Assembly: GCA_964036155.1 (NCBI GenBank)
Contig: OZ038422.1
Location: 78,701,201-78,765,200, forward strand
Reading direction: 5' to 3'
Length of the DNA: 64,000 nucleotides
DNA from: Diploscapter coronatus
Lineage: Eukaryota > Nematoda > Chromadorea > Rhabditida > Rhabditidae
Positions within the stretch are counted from its first letter, which is position 1; every line of letters starts with the position of its first letter. Shown here in pieces: positions 1 through 12,202 of the stretch. The notes under the pieces are model-generated. The model did no database searches. It had not been told where the DNA came from and saw only the letters and a program-made list of their open reading frames with translations. The position numbers were made by a program, and so were the translations under genes.

Positions 1-2652
1 GCTTCGATATCTGGGTCATTGAAAAATTCTGCCAATTTTATCCATAAAATTAGATAAAAACACTCCAAATATATGAGCACGCATTTCGCCTTTTTTCTAA
101 TTTTAATACACTATTATGCCTGCTCGAATCGTTAGAAATCACTCTCCATGTTTCTCTTTGCTCATTTGACGTAAGGTCCTGCGTCGATCGTTTCGAAACT
201 TTAAAACAGTTTTAGTCGCGGGCAACAAAATTATGGGCTCACCTCTTCCCGACACTTGTATCATAATATTTCTCACCTCCTGTGAGCTGTGTCGCAGTCT
301 ATGCAGACTTACAGCAAAAAAAATAAACTTTCTTCACATTTTTTTTCTCGAAATTTCAATTCCAGATGCGCAAGAAAAAGTAGCGTACGTTGTTCTTTTT
401 TCAAATTTGAGATTCTTGCTATCAACTCTGACCTGTGGTAGAATTCTTAGGTTTCAAACTTTCGATTCCAAGTTTTCGTAAGATCAGAAATATTAAAGAT
501 AAATTTTGAGAGATTTCTTCTTCTGACAATATGAATTGAATCATAGAGTATCTATTACGTATATTGCAAGCGTCCTCAGTTTCATAACGATTGACCAAAT
601 TTTATCATCTTAGTTCTTACTCATTGCGCGAGCATTTTTGCGTCATTCGTAGATTCTTGAAAGAGTCGGCTTCATCTAAACACTTGGCAGCTTCCAACCA
701 TTTGAATCATTAATATTCAAGAAGGAAGATGTAGTGAGGCCATATATTTTTAGAATTATTACGACGAAGTAAATTTGCATTTCTTTATCTAATTTCAAAA
801 TAGAAAAAGATCATAACTAAATTATGATACGGATAATTCCTCTCATCTTTGACCTAGTATTTCAAAACACATGGCATGAAAATTCTTACTTTTTTCGCTG
901 CATTCCCATGCCAATTCTTCAGAAGTGCGTCAGAATATTTTCACTGAAATTTAATCCTCTCGCAGCACTCAAGTTTGTGCCTAATTTTAGCCGCTTACAT
1001 CCTAAAAATAACCTTGAAAATGAGCGGCTGTAAATTATTCCATACGTTTCGCGAACTTCATCCTTCATATGCAAAATAAAGTGGTTTGTAACACAACACA
1101 GGAAATTGAAACGAATGAATCATGGAAAAACATGAGACTGGGTCAAATTTTAAAAAGTAAGAGAAAGATAATGGTTTAAAGTAGAAAAAGATTAAATAGA
1201 AAATCTTTGAAATTAAACGACTCGTATTTATTTTTTAAGTCCGATGTTTAGTTTCGAAATGCAAGTCACGAGCCCAATCACCCAAATTACGCAGGTGATT
1301 TTTTTCTAGATGTAAATAATTACCAAATTTCACCTGTAACTTGGCTTTTCTAATGATTAAAAGGTTTAAATTCGATCACAATCGTACAGCAAAGTATTCT
1401 GCCTAAATTCTTCAGCCTTTCTATGAAATTATCAACATTTATCTCTTCTTCCGATTTTGCTTATCAGCGATTGGAGGAAGATAAACCAGCTTATTATACT
1501 CGGAAAAGACCTGCTAAATATGGATTACTGTAAGCTGTGGACTTTTATGTTTCAGCAGTACTTCCTATTCAGAAAGTTACTGTAGTCAAAAATATATTCG
1601 CATCTCGTGTAAAAACAAACTTTTTTTATTTAAAAATTTAAACTTTAATTAGTAACCTGGAAACCGCGAGATCACGAGACAAGAGACATTGGGAAATAGT
1701 GTGGGAAAAGAAAGTCTATCATCTCCCATACCCTACCCTAGCCCTATACTATTTCGCCTATGTCCCGTGTCTCGTGGTCTCACGGTTTCCAAACAGCCTT
1801 TTAATTTCTAACATAAGAAAAGTTATTGTTTTCTTTGTAAGGAGGAAATTAATTCGAAGAAAAACTTTGAAGCGGAAAAAAATTTGTTGGGGAAAAAGGT
1901 TCATGATGCACTCCCTTTTCTTTCTTTGGACTCTTTGACATACAGTATGATTGACAATTCTCGAAAACATTTACATTTTCATCCGATTTATTGATCGTCT
2001 CATCGTCAAACAGCGATAATGGGACAAAATGAATTCGTCGCAAATTTGAGAATAAAAGTGTGCTTTGCAGAGTTCCAAATAGTCGTAAAAATCATTTTAT
2101 GACTCAATGAATTATCGTCAATTCGGTTGCAAATAACGCGCGCTCATTTTCATGCATCTAATTTTCGTGGATCTATCTATTCTATATTATTTCGTCGTTC
2201 ATCGACAATATCCAAAATTTCATAACTTTTTTTTTCGTCACAAATTTATTATTCATCTTGCACGCGTCGATTTTATTTTTATTCATAAAGACGCAGGTCT
2301 AAAAATGCCTTTCATTTCCCTAGACTCAAATTGCATTTGTATTATAGTCAGTCAGGAGTCAAAAGAAGGATTCTGAATGTTTAGATCATCTCAAAATGCG
2401 CAAAAAGAGGGAGTTGCCCTCTAATGAGGAAATGAGCGAGGAAAGAACTAGGAATAATTAGAGAGATTCAGAGAAGCAGGGAAAATTGAGAATAAAGGTA
2501 ATTAGAAGATGAATAGATAGGTCGAGAAATAGAGCTTGAAATGAGGAGGACGCAGGATGGAGAACAAAAGCATTCGAAGCGCATAAATTCCCATTGTCTG
2601 GTGGGCGTTCATTTCAATTCACTTTTTTCTGCTACTGCTTCGTTCTTTCGTC
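1..2652. other. Intergenic region with no supported gene
   Basis: I see no exon chain with coherent splice phases on either strand. The open frames here are short, AT-rich and unlike any family I know. The only structured element is the hairpin repeat at 1657-1795. The last ~100 bp lead into the promoter of the RGK gene. Confidence 0.5.
1657..1795. repeat. Hairpin (MITE-like) repeat with GAAATAGT core
   Basis: The two ends are inverted copies of each other: the left arm starts GGAAACCG and the right arm ends CGGTTTCC. An inner pair GAAATAGTG / ACTATTTCGC is shared with hairpins at 32763, 36807 and 54925, and loosely with 63636. It is about 140 bp and non-coding. I could not define a target-site duplication. 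Confidence 0.7.
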
Positions 2653-2660
2653 TATAAAAG
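2653..2660 (+). promoter_or_regulatory. TATA box of the RGK GTPase gene
   Basis: TATAAAAG lies 125 bp upstream of the ATG at 2785 and is followed by GC-richer sequence. This is inferred from motif and position only; the transcription start was not determined. Confidence 0.5.
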
Positions 2661-2784
2661 GCGATTTTTATTCCATTTTTTGACTATTCGAAATTCTCTG
2701 GCAAGCATTCTATTTGCTGGAAGACTGTCGAATCTATTCGCTTTGTTCCCTTACACAGACTAAACAGCTAATTATTTGAATAAA

Positions 2785-5700
2785 ATGCGCGCTCGTTCCA
2801 TGGCTCTAGAAGTCAAATCCGGTGTTGTTTCATCTTCGGCGACTTCGTTGGCTTTGGTCATAAGTCCGAAGGATTGGTTGAAAAGCCCCATTGATTTTAG
2901 GTAGAAGGAGGACAATGCATTTTATTTTTCTCCAAGATTCAATCGAATTTTTCAGATCGTTACCATCGACCCCTGGGAGTCGTCGTTCTCTGCCGGGAAC
3001 TCCGAGAAATCTATCGCCACGTCCCTATCTGCCAGATCTCGATGAACACCATCCTTCTTCACCGTCCAGCAGCTCAAGGTCGGATTGGTAACAACTCTTT
3101 TCCCCTTCTACAATCACTATTTTAAAAATTTCAGCTCTGACCACAGCCCGAGACGTCATCAACGTAGAAGATATCAGCAGAGGTACGAATATTTGAATCG
3201 CTTAAAAATCATCTATTCAACATATGAAGTTCGAGATTTGAGCTTTTGAAAGTTAGGACTTCTCTCTGATATCCTAAACAAATTTCAATCAGTCTCCAGC
3301 TTAAAACTTCCTTGTCTGCAACAAAACTTATGAAACTGTTGAAGAATTTGTTTCATGGCGGATGTTTAATCTTGTGGTCATTACGTCATTATCCAGTTGA
3401 TCTTTACTTGGCTCATTCTCAACGATATCTCCTGTCACGTGAGCGTAAATTTTCATTCATTTGTAGGCCGGTGTAACATTTATTTATGTCTGCAAAATTT
3501 GCTAAAATTATCCGTAAATCGTGCAAGTTGGAAAAGATGAATTGGTAACGTGACAAATGAGACCACGCAAAGATTTCCCATTAAGGATCAAAAATTTTTT
3601 TGCGTCTTTAAACAATGCTTGATCATCGAATTATCTTGCAAAATATTATAAAGTCAAATATGAATGCGGAAAATTCTTCCTCTTTGTCAACAGATCGTAG
3701 TTCCTGTTGAACCTTGTCGAATTAGACCCTGATGTCGGGTGTCGAATTTCATGTTTTCCGACGAAGTCTGCGGGAATTTTCGAATTTTTCGTACTGATCC
3801 GCGCCCACTCATTTTCGGAATACATTTATGAAAATTCCGCAGAAGATTATGGCAGCTTCGTTTTTCGCCTACGATTAACTTTCCCCACTAGACTATTACA
3901 GCGATAATGGGTTGGGTCTTTAGGTAAACTTTATCTTTTGACGTAAATCCTTTGTACCTATTGAGTTTTAGCAGGTATTTATTTTGAGAATTCCTTAATT
4001 ATGGTTCTCCTCGAAATGCCAAAATGAAGTCATTTCAATGCAAAATGTGGCAAAAATTCGGTGTTGGGCGGGTTAATTAGAATTGGCACGTCTTTTTTCT
4101 CGATGTGGAATTAAATCGGAATTAGGTCGGAAACGCGCTAGAGTAACCCTATTGTTTGGAACACTACGTTACTTTTCGTGATATTTCAGAGTAATCTAAA
4201 AAGTAATGACATAAGATCAAGCAAGATCAACGTTTTGTCACAACTCTGGCATATTTCCTATTTAGAATTACATCAAAAGTACTTCCTTGATTGAGACATG
4301 CATATGCGCCTTTGCATCGTGCACACATATCCGACATTCTGCCGAGAATATCCTGATATATCCCAGTTTCTTTTGGATTAGTATTTTGCAACGCGAGCTG
4401 AGATTCGGCGCATAGCCCTAGAAACATTCTTTCTTCCAATCTGAGGAAGAACGCCTTTGAATTTGCACGCGCATGAAGAATACATGAATGTGTTTTACAC
4501 CAGAATATCCGAATGCGAAAACTTTTTCCTGCGAATAGACTATGGTGTAATATTTACAATGGATATTTTTGGATATGAATTTCTAAAAAAAAACCCATAC
4601 GCTTTATCAAGTAGCAACTTTATTGCAACAACTCAGCTTGTTTCAGAAATTGAATTGCAAATTCCAAAATGCGCTCGCGTTCCAGCATCAATTCACTTCC
4701 TTCGCGTTATTCCTGAATTCTTTTCGAAATTCAATTTGACTCCGTCATAAAATATGTCTGGCAACAAAAATGACATTGACACTTGGATGAGCATTTTGCA
4801 AACATAAGTTTCGAAGATCTGCTATCGTATAAATAAGGTTTTTTTTTTAAAGATTGGGTACAAATTTAATTCCACTTGTGTAAGCGTTTTTTTTCTGAAC
4901 ATAGATATAAGATCGTTTCTAATGTAAAATGGAATGAAATGAAATTATAGTAGGAAGAATCCTATGCATAGGTCAGAAATATCATCAATTGACAAAGAAT
5001 ATCAGCTAATGATTGAAAGTTTGATTTTTAAAAATTTTGCAAGATAAAAGACGAAATAAGGTCTTCTAGTACAACTATGAAGTCAATTGTTGAACTCGCC
5101 TCGAAACAAGCTCGTCACAAACGACACTCTGGTGTATTATGAAAATGCTCCAATCTCCTCTCGATGTCCGACATTTCTCATGTTGAGGGATATGGAGTGT
5201 CTGTCTGACATTTACTCTCCACATTAGACTATTGACAAATGGATCTTGAGCACTCTCGTTAGAAGAAGTTGAAAACTTCGTACGCTTTTTCCCCTACACA
5301 ATGAAGAATAGAACGAGAAAAGTGATCGGGGTACTTCGAAACATCCACAATTCACTCCTCATATGCAGTGCAAACCCAAAGACCCGCTTGATGATGCAAT
5401 TCTCTATTCTTTGCTTCCTTCTGCCAGGCGGGCCGCCCCTCTGCTCTGGAATGCGCAAACCCCAGTCTCAGTCACATTCTCTCGAAGCCGCACAGCCCCA
5501 TTCTTCACTTTGCACCTAATTGAGTAACAATAGGAGTGCGGCCCTTCCTTGTCCTTGTTTGAGCGCAGAGCCATGCATCGACCCAGATATGGCAATAGGC
5601 TGTCCGTCCCCAACCTACAGGACGTCTATCTTGATTTGTATTTGAGGTTCATTTCAAGTTTTCGAAGAAATTGATCGTCGCTGAGCCCTTTTGGTGGTTT

Positions 5701-7424
5701 TTGAGCATTAAAACTCGAAGGGTTTGTGTTGGATAGATGAAAGTTTCACAATAGTAATAATAATCATTCCATGATCCAGAATGATATCTGAAAGATCATT
5801 GTTCTCAGCCTTTAAAGGTCTTTATGGTTCCATCTTCAGGAAAGGAGACTCTCTTCGTGATTCGTTGCTGGACAGTTATTCTTTCAACAACAACATCATT
5901 CGAGAAGATGAATGCGAGGCTCCGTCCGGTTGCCTGCGAAGCTTCGCTCTCCGACATGGGGAACTCATCGATAGGGGGTTCCAAAGACAGTCACCGAACG
6001 GATGTGTCCACATAGCAAAGCGAGGTGATTTTTAACTCTACCAATATCATCATTAGTCATCTTTGAGAAGTTCTGTAAACTTAATCTATGAAAACCAGTT
6101 ATTGAAAGCTGCACTTCAGAATCACGTCGAGCCACCTGTCCAGACATTCTTTTATTCCCTGAAAACGGCCGGCTGCCCCCTTTCAAGGTTCTTCTAAGAA
6201 TCTATGGTGCCAAGAATTCGGGCAAGAAGACGATCGCTCACAGGATTCAGCACCATGCGACTTACACGTGTCCAGAGCAGGTTGACGGTAATTTCATCGA
6301 TAGAATCTTCTCTTCTACAAATTATAAATTTAGTGGAGAAGGAGAACGAAAAAGTCGACAACCCAGTGAAATTCCTGCTGAATGAACAGGAAATGCAAAT
6401 GGAAGTGCTAGTCGACTCTGCATTGGAGGTAGGATTGGAGTTCATCGAAGCTGATCCTCATTTAACATTTCTTTGAATTCAGAAATTCTCAATCATGACT
6501 TGTCTAAAATCGGAAATTTCATCTGTGATTACTTCAGTTTCAAGCGAATTGAGTTTTTTTCTCCAAATATGCCTCTCTTCAAGATTTTATCTAAGAATAA
6601 GATTTTTGACAATGTTTTGGAATGCTCATATTTCACACAAAAACATCACTTCACGAAAAAGCGAAATAGTGTTCTTTGAAACTAGCAAGCTTTATGCGCA
6701 TGAAAGATTCCGAATCACAATAAATCAACAAAATTGTAAAAGTGATGGTTTTTTACATTTTCAGAGTGCTCCCTTCCATTCGGTAATGACGATCTTCGCT
6801 GTGGTCTACAACGTGGACAGTCGAGACTCCTTCCACCACGCAGCTCAAATGCTCTCCCGCATTTGCAGGCATCGATCACACTCATCCTTCATGGGTTCGA
6901 AAGTCCGTGTCATTCTCGTCGGAAACAAGATCGATTTGAAGAGAAATCAAGTCGTATCATCTATAGGTAGGTAGAATTTTGTTTGTTTAATAAAAATCAC
7001 AATTTTCCCTGATGAAATATGATGCAATTATGACCCGTACAAATTTCAGAAGGTCGATCGCTAGGAAAAATCTACAAGTGTTCGTTCGTAGAGATTTCGG
7101 CGCTTCTTTCGATGAACGTTGATGAATTGTGGGTGGAGGTCCTCAAATTGCTACAAGTAATCTTTTGAAATGAGTTTTTGCACCTTGTGACATCGTGATA
7201 TAAAACAGCACTGGATAGATGTTAGGTCATGGAATGACTGTTACGAATCCTCGATGTCATGACGTCATATTTCATAGGATTATTTATCAAGAAAAATATC
7301 GTGAATTTAAAAATTTTAGGAACCTGATGCAACGGAAGAAACCTGGATGGATCGAGTGATGAAGAGAGGCAGGAACTTTGCTAAATCATGCGAAGAGCTT
7401 GTACACAGGATTATCGCTTCTTGA
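2785..7424 (+). CDS. RGK-type (Rad/Gem/Rem) small GTPase
   Basis: Nine exons join in phase: 2785-2900, 2956-3078, 3135-3182, 5840-6024, 6120-6287, 6334-6428, 6765-6966, 7050-7156 and 7320-7424, giving about 382 residues. The long Ser/Pro/Arg-rich N-terminus (SLPSTPGSRRSLPGTPR) precedes a GTPase core with P-loop GAKNSGKKT, G4 motif NKIDLKR and G5 motif EISA. The C-terminus KSCEELVHRIIAS resembles the conserved RGK tail KSCHxL and has no prenylation box. RGK proteins bind calcium-channel beta subunits and restrain voltage-gated calcium channels; that role here is inferred from family. The residue after GK in the P-loop is Lys, not Ser/Thr, and the usual G3 region reads DSALE, so nucleotide binding may be atypical. 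Intron 3 (2.66 kb) is unusually long. The family call is fairly firm. Confidence 0.85.
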
Positions 7425-8640
7425 TCAAAACAACGTCTTTTTTGTGAAAATATAGCTAAATCGGCAAAAATTTGATATTTTATAGAAGAATGCGAATTAG
7501 CAAGAATGTGTTGTTTTTGACCTGATAAAATTAGCTTCACCATTTTTCTTCCTTATTTTGATTTATTTATCATGGGTAAAGAAATTTGCATTTCGATTTT
7601 TAAAGGGCAATTGCTGAGGGTGTGTCAATAATGAATTTCTGGATAAAAAAGATAAGCACCACGCAAAACAACTTCATTTTTTCTAGCACAAATTTGATAT
7701 CTTGATCTGAACTTCTCTGATGACTTTCACATATTAATTTTGATGAATGAATTTTTGGGGTCCCAATATTTTTTTTGCAGTTTTATGCAAAGCTCCAAAA
7801 TTCACTGGACGAGGATTGGCTTTTGATTTTATTAATGTAAATAAATTTTTCAACAGGATTAAAGAAATCCAGAAAATGAACAATACTCACCTGCAAGAGA
7901 TGAAAATTTATTATCACGTTGAACAAGAATGTTTGTACAATAATTTAGCTGATACTGTATTATCGTTTTACAATAAAATTGAGAACTCATAATGAAACAA
8001 TAAATCTTCAATGTAAGCATCCTAGTCCAATCAAAACTCACGGTTCGATCAAAGCTCCTATGACAACAGTGCGAAACTTCGTTCTACAACAGCATTGGTT
8101 ATTATTTCGTACCATATAGAATTGACTCCTTCAACCTTTTTACTGGAAAACTTCTCCTTGTCCGGTTACGATTTTTTCAATTTCCAATGTCAGACACTGC
8201 TAGCAAAATTGATAGCTTTCTTCATTTTTATTGCGGAACAATTTTTAAGTGTGAATGTCAGGAAGGACCAAAGTCGGTGTTTCCAGGGGTCCGTCGATTT
8301 GGCTGATTTTCACATATTGTTCAGTGTTTCACACTGATGATCATGGTATGGTTTATTTTTCATAAAAATTATCGTATGCAGGATTACGGTAGCTCGAAGT
8401 TTTGACAGATCCGACCTCGGAAAAAAATTCATAACTTTCTTATTTCTGGACCAAATTCAATGATTATATTTTTATTTTGTAAATCTTGAATAGGAGAATA
8501 TGGCAAAAATAAAAAGAGGAAAATCATTGTTAATTGGCAGGCTTAGCAATTTTTAGGGCAGTTATAAATTCGAAAGCTGTTTGGATTCAGATAAGATAAA
8601 AATGAATGAAAGAATTCATACATATAAAGATGGATAGATG
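7425..8640. other. Intergenic region between convergent genes
   Basis: This lies between the 3' end of the RGK gene (+) and the 3' end of the minus-strand lamin-tail pseudogene. I see no exon-like sequence beyond short AT-rich open frames. Confidence 0.5.
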
Positions 8641-10067
8641 CTAGAGCTGCTTAGGGTGAGAGCAATTCTCGATGGTTTGCCACGAAACTTGCTAAACTGA
8701 GTCTTTGAAATTTTATTTCAATGAAAACCGTTTACCTCTCCATAATTGTTAACAAGAATGCATTGAGCTCCATTTCCGAGAGAATATTGCTCAATCGCTC
8801 TGAACACGTGCGATCCTGGCTCTAATGCTGCATCACGTTCGAAGCTACGTCCGAATATCGAAAATTGGTAAAGATCATTTTTATCTTCTCTATTTTATGA
8901 GCTTGCCTTGACTTCTTCCCTTGGCAGGAGAGTTGTTCCTTCGGGGAAGACAAACTGTCCTCTGTAATTTCCATTAACGATTTCTTCGATTCTCCAGCGA
9001 GAAATATCGACTTCGAAATAGTTGCGGTTTTCGATTATCACATACTGGTTTCCAACGGGAGGCTAAATAAAATGAATTTTCTTATCAAATAATTCCCATT
9101 TTCTACAGTAAAAGTGACTCCGTCGCGTCGGCGGATTCTGAATCGCACAGTTGCAGTTGTCTCTCCGGTATAGATCTCATCACCCACTAAATTTACTGTT
9201 TTGATCAGAGGTGCAGAAATTTTGAATTCGAAGTCGAAGTCAAAATTTCGTGCATTCCTGGTTTTGATCAAATGTTTCTCGAGTTAAGTTTACCTTTAAA
9301 ACAGATTCTCTGTAATATTCGACGATCTCAAGGAAGAGGTCGGACCAGAGATTTCAAATTCGTTTTTGAAGGGGTAGTTGAGTGTTTTCTACCTATATTC
9401 GACCTGGAGAACACGATTTTGGGACTTTTTCCCTGAGTTTTCAAGTCCAGGTCTGGGTACCGGGGTCCGGGGGTCAAATTTCAAAAGTCATCCCGACATC
9501 CCAAAACCTATACCAGATTGTTTGACTTGATGAGCTGAGTTGAATGGTGCGAGCATTTTTCGGATCTGACCTTCCTATCACAAGTTACGACTAAAAACTA
9601 CAAAAATGCCAAAAAAAACACACGGGTCTCCGAGATAAAATCGAACTTTACATACATTGTTGTAGGTATTACATCCCAATATTTTCATCGAATAAAGTAT
9701 GTCCTACTCATGCTAGTTCAATAATTATTTCGAAGAAATAGCGACAACATTCTATCGAAAAACTGGCCCGAAGTCAGACTTGAAAATTTCGGGAAAAGCC
9801 CCAAAATTGTATTCTCCAGGTCGAATATAGGTAGAAAACACTCAAATACCCTTTCAAAACCAATTTGAAGTCTCTGGTCCGGACAGTTTCGAGAATTACA
9901 AAGACTCTGTTTAATATCTTGTCGCTCACAATATTCTTTTATCGGTGCATAATATCGATATCCTAAACCCGAGTCATAAGTATCTACTCCACGGTATATC
10001 CAGTGTCTGGGTGAGCTCGATCTGCCACGGCGAATGAAGCGAGCCACTTCCTGAAATAATCGATTCA
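8641..10067 (-). pseudogene. Lamin-tail-domain gene, probably broken
   Basis: Reading leftward, 3' exons at 9257-9107, 9062-8907, 8858-8736 and 8691-8641 encode a lamin-tail-like domain: VGNQYVIIENRNYFEVDISRW, then GQFVFPEGTTLLP, then GNGAQCILVNNYGE. It is a paralog of the gene at 10535-11558, with intron positions matching. A Ser/Arg/Tyr-rich 5' exon runs from a possible ATG at 10067 (EVARFIRRGRSSSPRHWIYR) to about 9890, where a fold-back element interrupts it. Two defects suggest loss of function. First, the intron after EEVK has a GC donor, and its acceptor reads TTTTCG where TTTTCAG is expected. Second, I could not join the 5' exon to the 3' exons in phase. If the gene is expressed, it must use splicing I cannot see. 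Confidence 0.6.
9341..9888. mobile_element. Fold-back element with ~105 bp inverted arms
   Basis: 9341-9443 is an inverted copy of about 9775-9888, roughly 88% identical by eye; both outer ends read CGGACCAGAGA. The middle (9444-9774) is unique here. It sits between the 5' exon and the 3' exons of the lamin-tail pseudogene, apparently within former coding sequence. Confidence 0.75.
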
Positions 10068-10534
10068 TCAAAGTCAACAACAAATATTCCGAGGCGCTTC
10101 AAATCAAATATGGGATAAATGAGCAAAATCACGAGGTTCATGTATGGAAAAACCTAATATTGAAACAAAGATTGAAACCCAAAAGGAGTAAAATAGAACA
10201 AATAAAATATTTAAAACAAAAAAAAACTGAAAAAACATCGCCTGAAAATATCTACATTCTAAATGAGGGTACCACTAGGAAAATAAAACCATATATGGTA
10301 TAAAAATATTTAGAAAACATTTGGATAACGAATATAGGATGACATTTTAGAATTGCAATCTGATCAAGTCATTATTTTACATTTTGAAACGTTTACTATT
10401 GGTGGTAATGAATTGAAATTGTGTATCGATAAACATCGAACTCATGACTCGACTAGATTGTTAATAACAAAGGAACGACTCAAAGAGGTATGTAACAGAG
10501 AGCAGGTCTAGCTGTAGGGATTGTAGGTTCCGTT

Positions 10535-11558
10535 CTAATCGGTATTGAGCTTGCAGACAACCTCTCCGAACTGATTGAGCAGCACGGTCTGGATTTCGTA
10601 GCCCACGCCGAATCGACTGTAAATATCATACACGAAGTCATAGAAGGAGGCAAGGTAGCGATATGCGTCGCCCCAGATCTGTAATTGGCGTAAAATAATG
10701 AATATTGTCATATACACATCACTGATAATTTTGAAATGGAACATCAACAACAAGAATATTACGATATGATTTCTATTATATTTTATCATTATTCATAAGA
10801 AACACTTCATCAATTTGTATAAATTATTCTGTCACATTGTGGCTGTCTTCTTTCAGGATTAACATGTGAAAAATACACTTACCTTTCTAGTCTGTTTCGG
10901 CTTCAGAATGATTCCACTTGGAGGAAAGATGAGCATCGCATCCAGAACGCCATCGACAATATGTTCAATTCTGAAATTAGGATTTCGTTAAAGTCTCTAC
11001 AATGTTATCTCACTTCCAAGCGCTGATATCTATATCATGAATCAAGCTCGTGTTTTCAATCGCAATGTATTGGCCATCGGATGAGTGCTAAATTAGAATT
11101 CTTCGATAGGCATTGTGAACATTCAAACTGTAATGGAAATGTGCCCTTGATAAGCGCGTGAGAAATGTGTCTTCTCCCTCTGCTCTATTCGCTCAGTATA
11201 GGAATATCCTAAAATGTGCTCAATTAGGATATCCTTTTTTCTATAAACAACCAGAGTCCGAAGTGCGAGATTTCTCAGCGACCACTTCATCTCTATAATT
11301 TTTGTAGCCACTGCGAACAGGCGATAGCGAACGAGTTCGACGATAAGGATAAGTTGTGTAATCCAGTGAATATGATCGATAAGGAGAATAATATCTCGTG
11401 TAGTAAGGGGATGAATAATACGGCGATATGTAAGAATGATAGGGATAATGAACAGGGGATGGTACTTTGACTTTAACTGGCTCGTAGTAGACATGTTTGA
11501 TAGCTCGTTCGGGAGATCGGCTTCGGCTGCGAGATTTGCCATACTTTTCATCATCCAT
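10535..11558 (-). CDS. Lamin-tail-domain protein with SR/Tyr-rich N-terminus
   Basis: Five exons read in phase on the minus strand: 11558-11286, 11233-11129, 11087-11014, 10970-10883 and 10678-10535, giving about 227 residues. The N-terminal ~90 residues are low complexity: SRSRSRSPERAIKHVYYEP, then repeated PYHSY / SPYY / RYYSPY. The C-terminal half looks like a lamin tail (Ig-fold) domain: DGQYIAIENTSLIHDIDISAW, ..IVDGVLDAMLIFPPSG.., ending GEVVCKLNTD. There is no rod domain, so it is not an intermediate filament. Lamin-tail domains occur in nuclear lamins and other proteins; the function here is unknown. The boundary between exons 1 and 2 is the weakest part: a 52 bp intron ending AAAAAAG. 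The adjacent minus-strand paralog suggests tandem duplication. Confidence 0.65.
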
Positions 11559-11656
11559 CTTGGAGGACAAGAATTACAGATTGAAAATACCTAAGAATTA
11601 ATTGATCTATCAATCGGAAAAATCTCCGATTGACCATTGCTTTTCCCAGCACACTG

Positions 11657-12076
11657 CCTATTGGGAACTGACCATTTCGGAATAGCCCAATTCGGAACTT
11701 TTTTGGATAGCGTTCCATGCGTAGGGGGGCGCAAGTGATATTTCCGATGTGAAGATAAAGTCATGGAAGTATTTTTCTAGGAATCTGTAGAGCTAGACAG
11801 GCATATAGCAAAAAATCGCACGAAAGACGGATCAGCGTAACCAAAGATATGAATTTTTGAAGACGATATTCGAAAACCCCTTTTGCGAGCCTAGACTTAT
11901 ATCTAATAGCGAAAAATCAGAAAAAAGTCAATTCGCAAAAATTCTAGAATTTTTGAAAAACAAAAAATGACAAAATTGCTTTCCTTGACTTTGACTTAAC
12001 CGAGTGCACGGAGCTTGCGCTCCCGATCCATGAGGACACTAACAAAATAATTCCAAATTGATCAGCTCCCAATAGG
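11657..12076. mobile_element. TIR element in the lamin-tail gene upstream region
   Basis: The ends are 27 bp imperfect inverted repeats beginning CCTATTGGGAACTGA on the left and CCTATTGGGAGCTGA on the right (reverse complement). The related sequence at 14110-14345 lacks this block, so it is an insertion. It carries another repeat (11754-11996) inside. Confidence 0.7.
11754..11996. repeat. Internally deleted copy of the 38203-38925 element
   Basis: It shares with 38203-38925 the left segment (around GGATCAGCGTAACCAAAGAT), the TATCTAATAG segment and the right end CCTTGACTTTG. The central ~440 bp are missing. It is nested inside the TIR element 11657-12076. Confidence 0.7.
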
Positions 12077-12111
12077 GGATATGCCTTTTTCCTGTTGGAT
12101 CAAGTAAGGAC

Positions 12112-12202
12112 CAGATCTAGGGAGCACTTTCGTCAGACGAAGAAGGAAAATATGCGGGGGTAGGTCGCAAGGGTTTTCTGACGATCGTCCTCCCTAGGAC
12201 TG
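12112..12202. mobile_element. 91 bp hAT-like MITE with 8 bp target duplication
   Basis: Termini are CAGATCTAGGGAG and CTCCCTAGGACTG, so the inverted ends start CAG and share CTAGGGAG. The 8 bp GTAAGGAC lies on both sides (12104-12111 and 12203-12210). The inverted paralogous sequence at 14242-14249 has this octamer once with no insert, which confirms the boundaries. CAG ends plus an 8 bp duplication fit the hAT superfamily. Related copies: 18145-18236, 34485-34665, 53215-53370. Confidence 0.85.

Noticed and set aside
5301..5613. Overlapping open frames (72 and 69 codons) on opposite strands
   Set aside because: They lie inside the long third intron of the RGK gene, do not join its phases and resemble no protein.
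9718..10083. 121-codon minus-strand frame taken as one protein
   Set aside because: Only the first ~60 codons look like gene sequence; the rest is the right arm and interior of the fold-back element.
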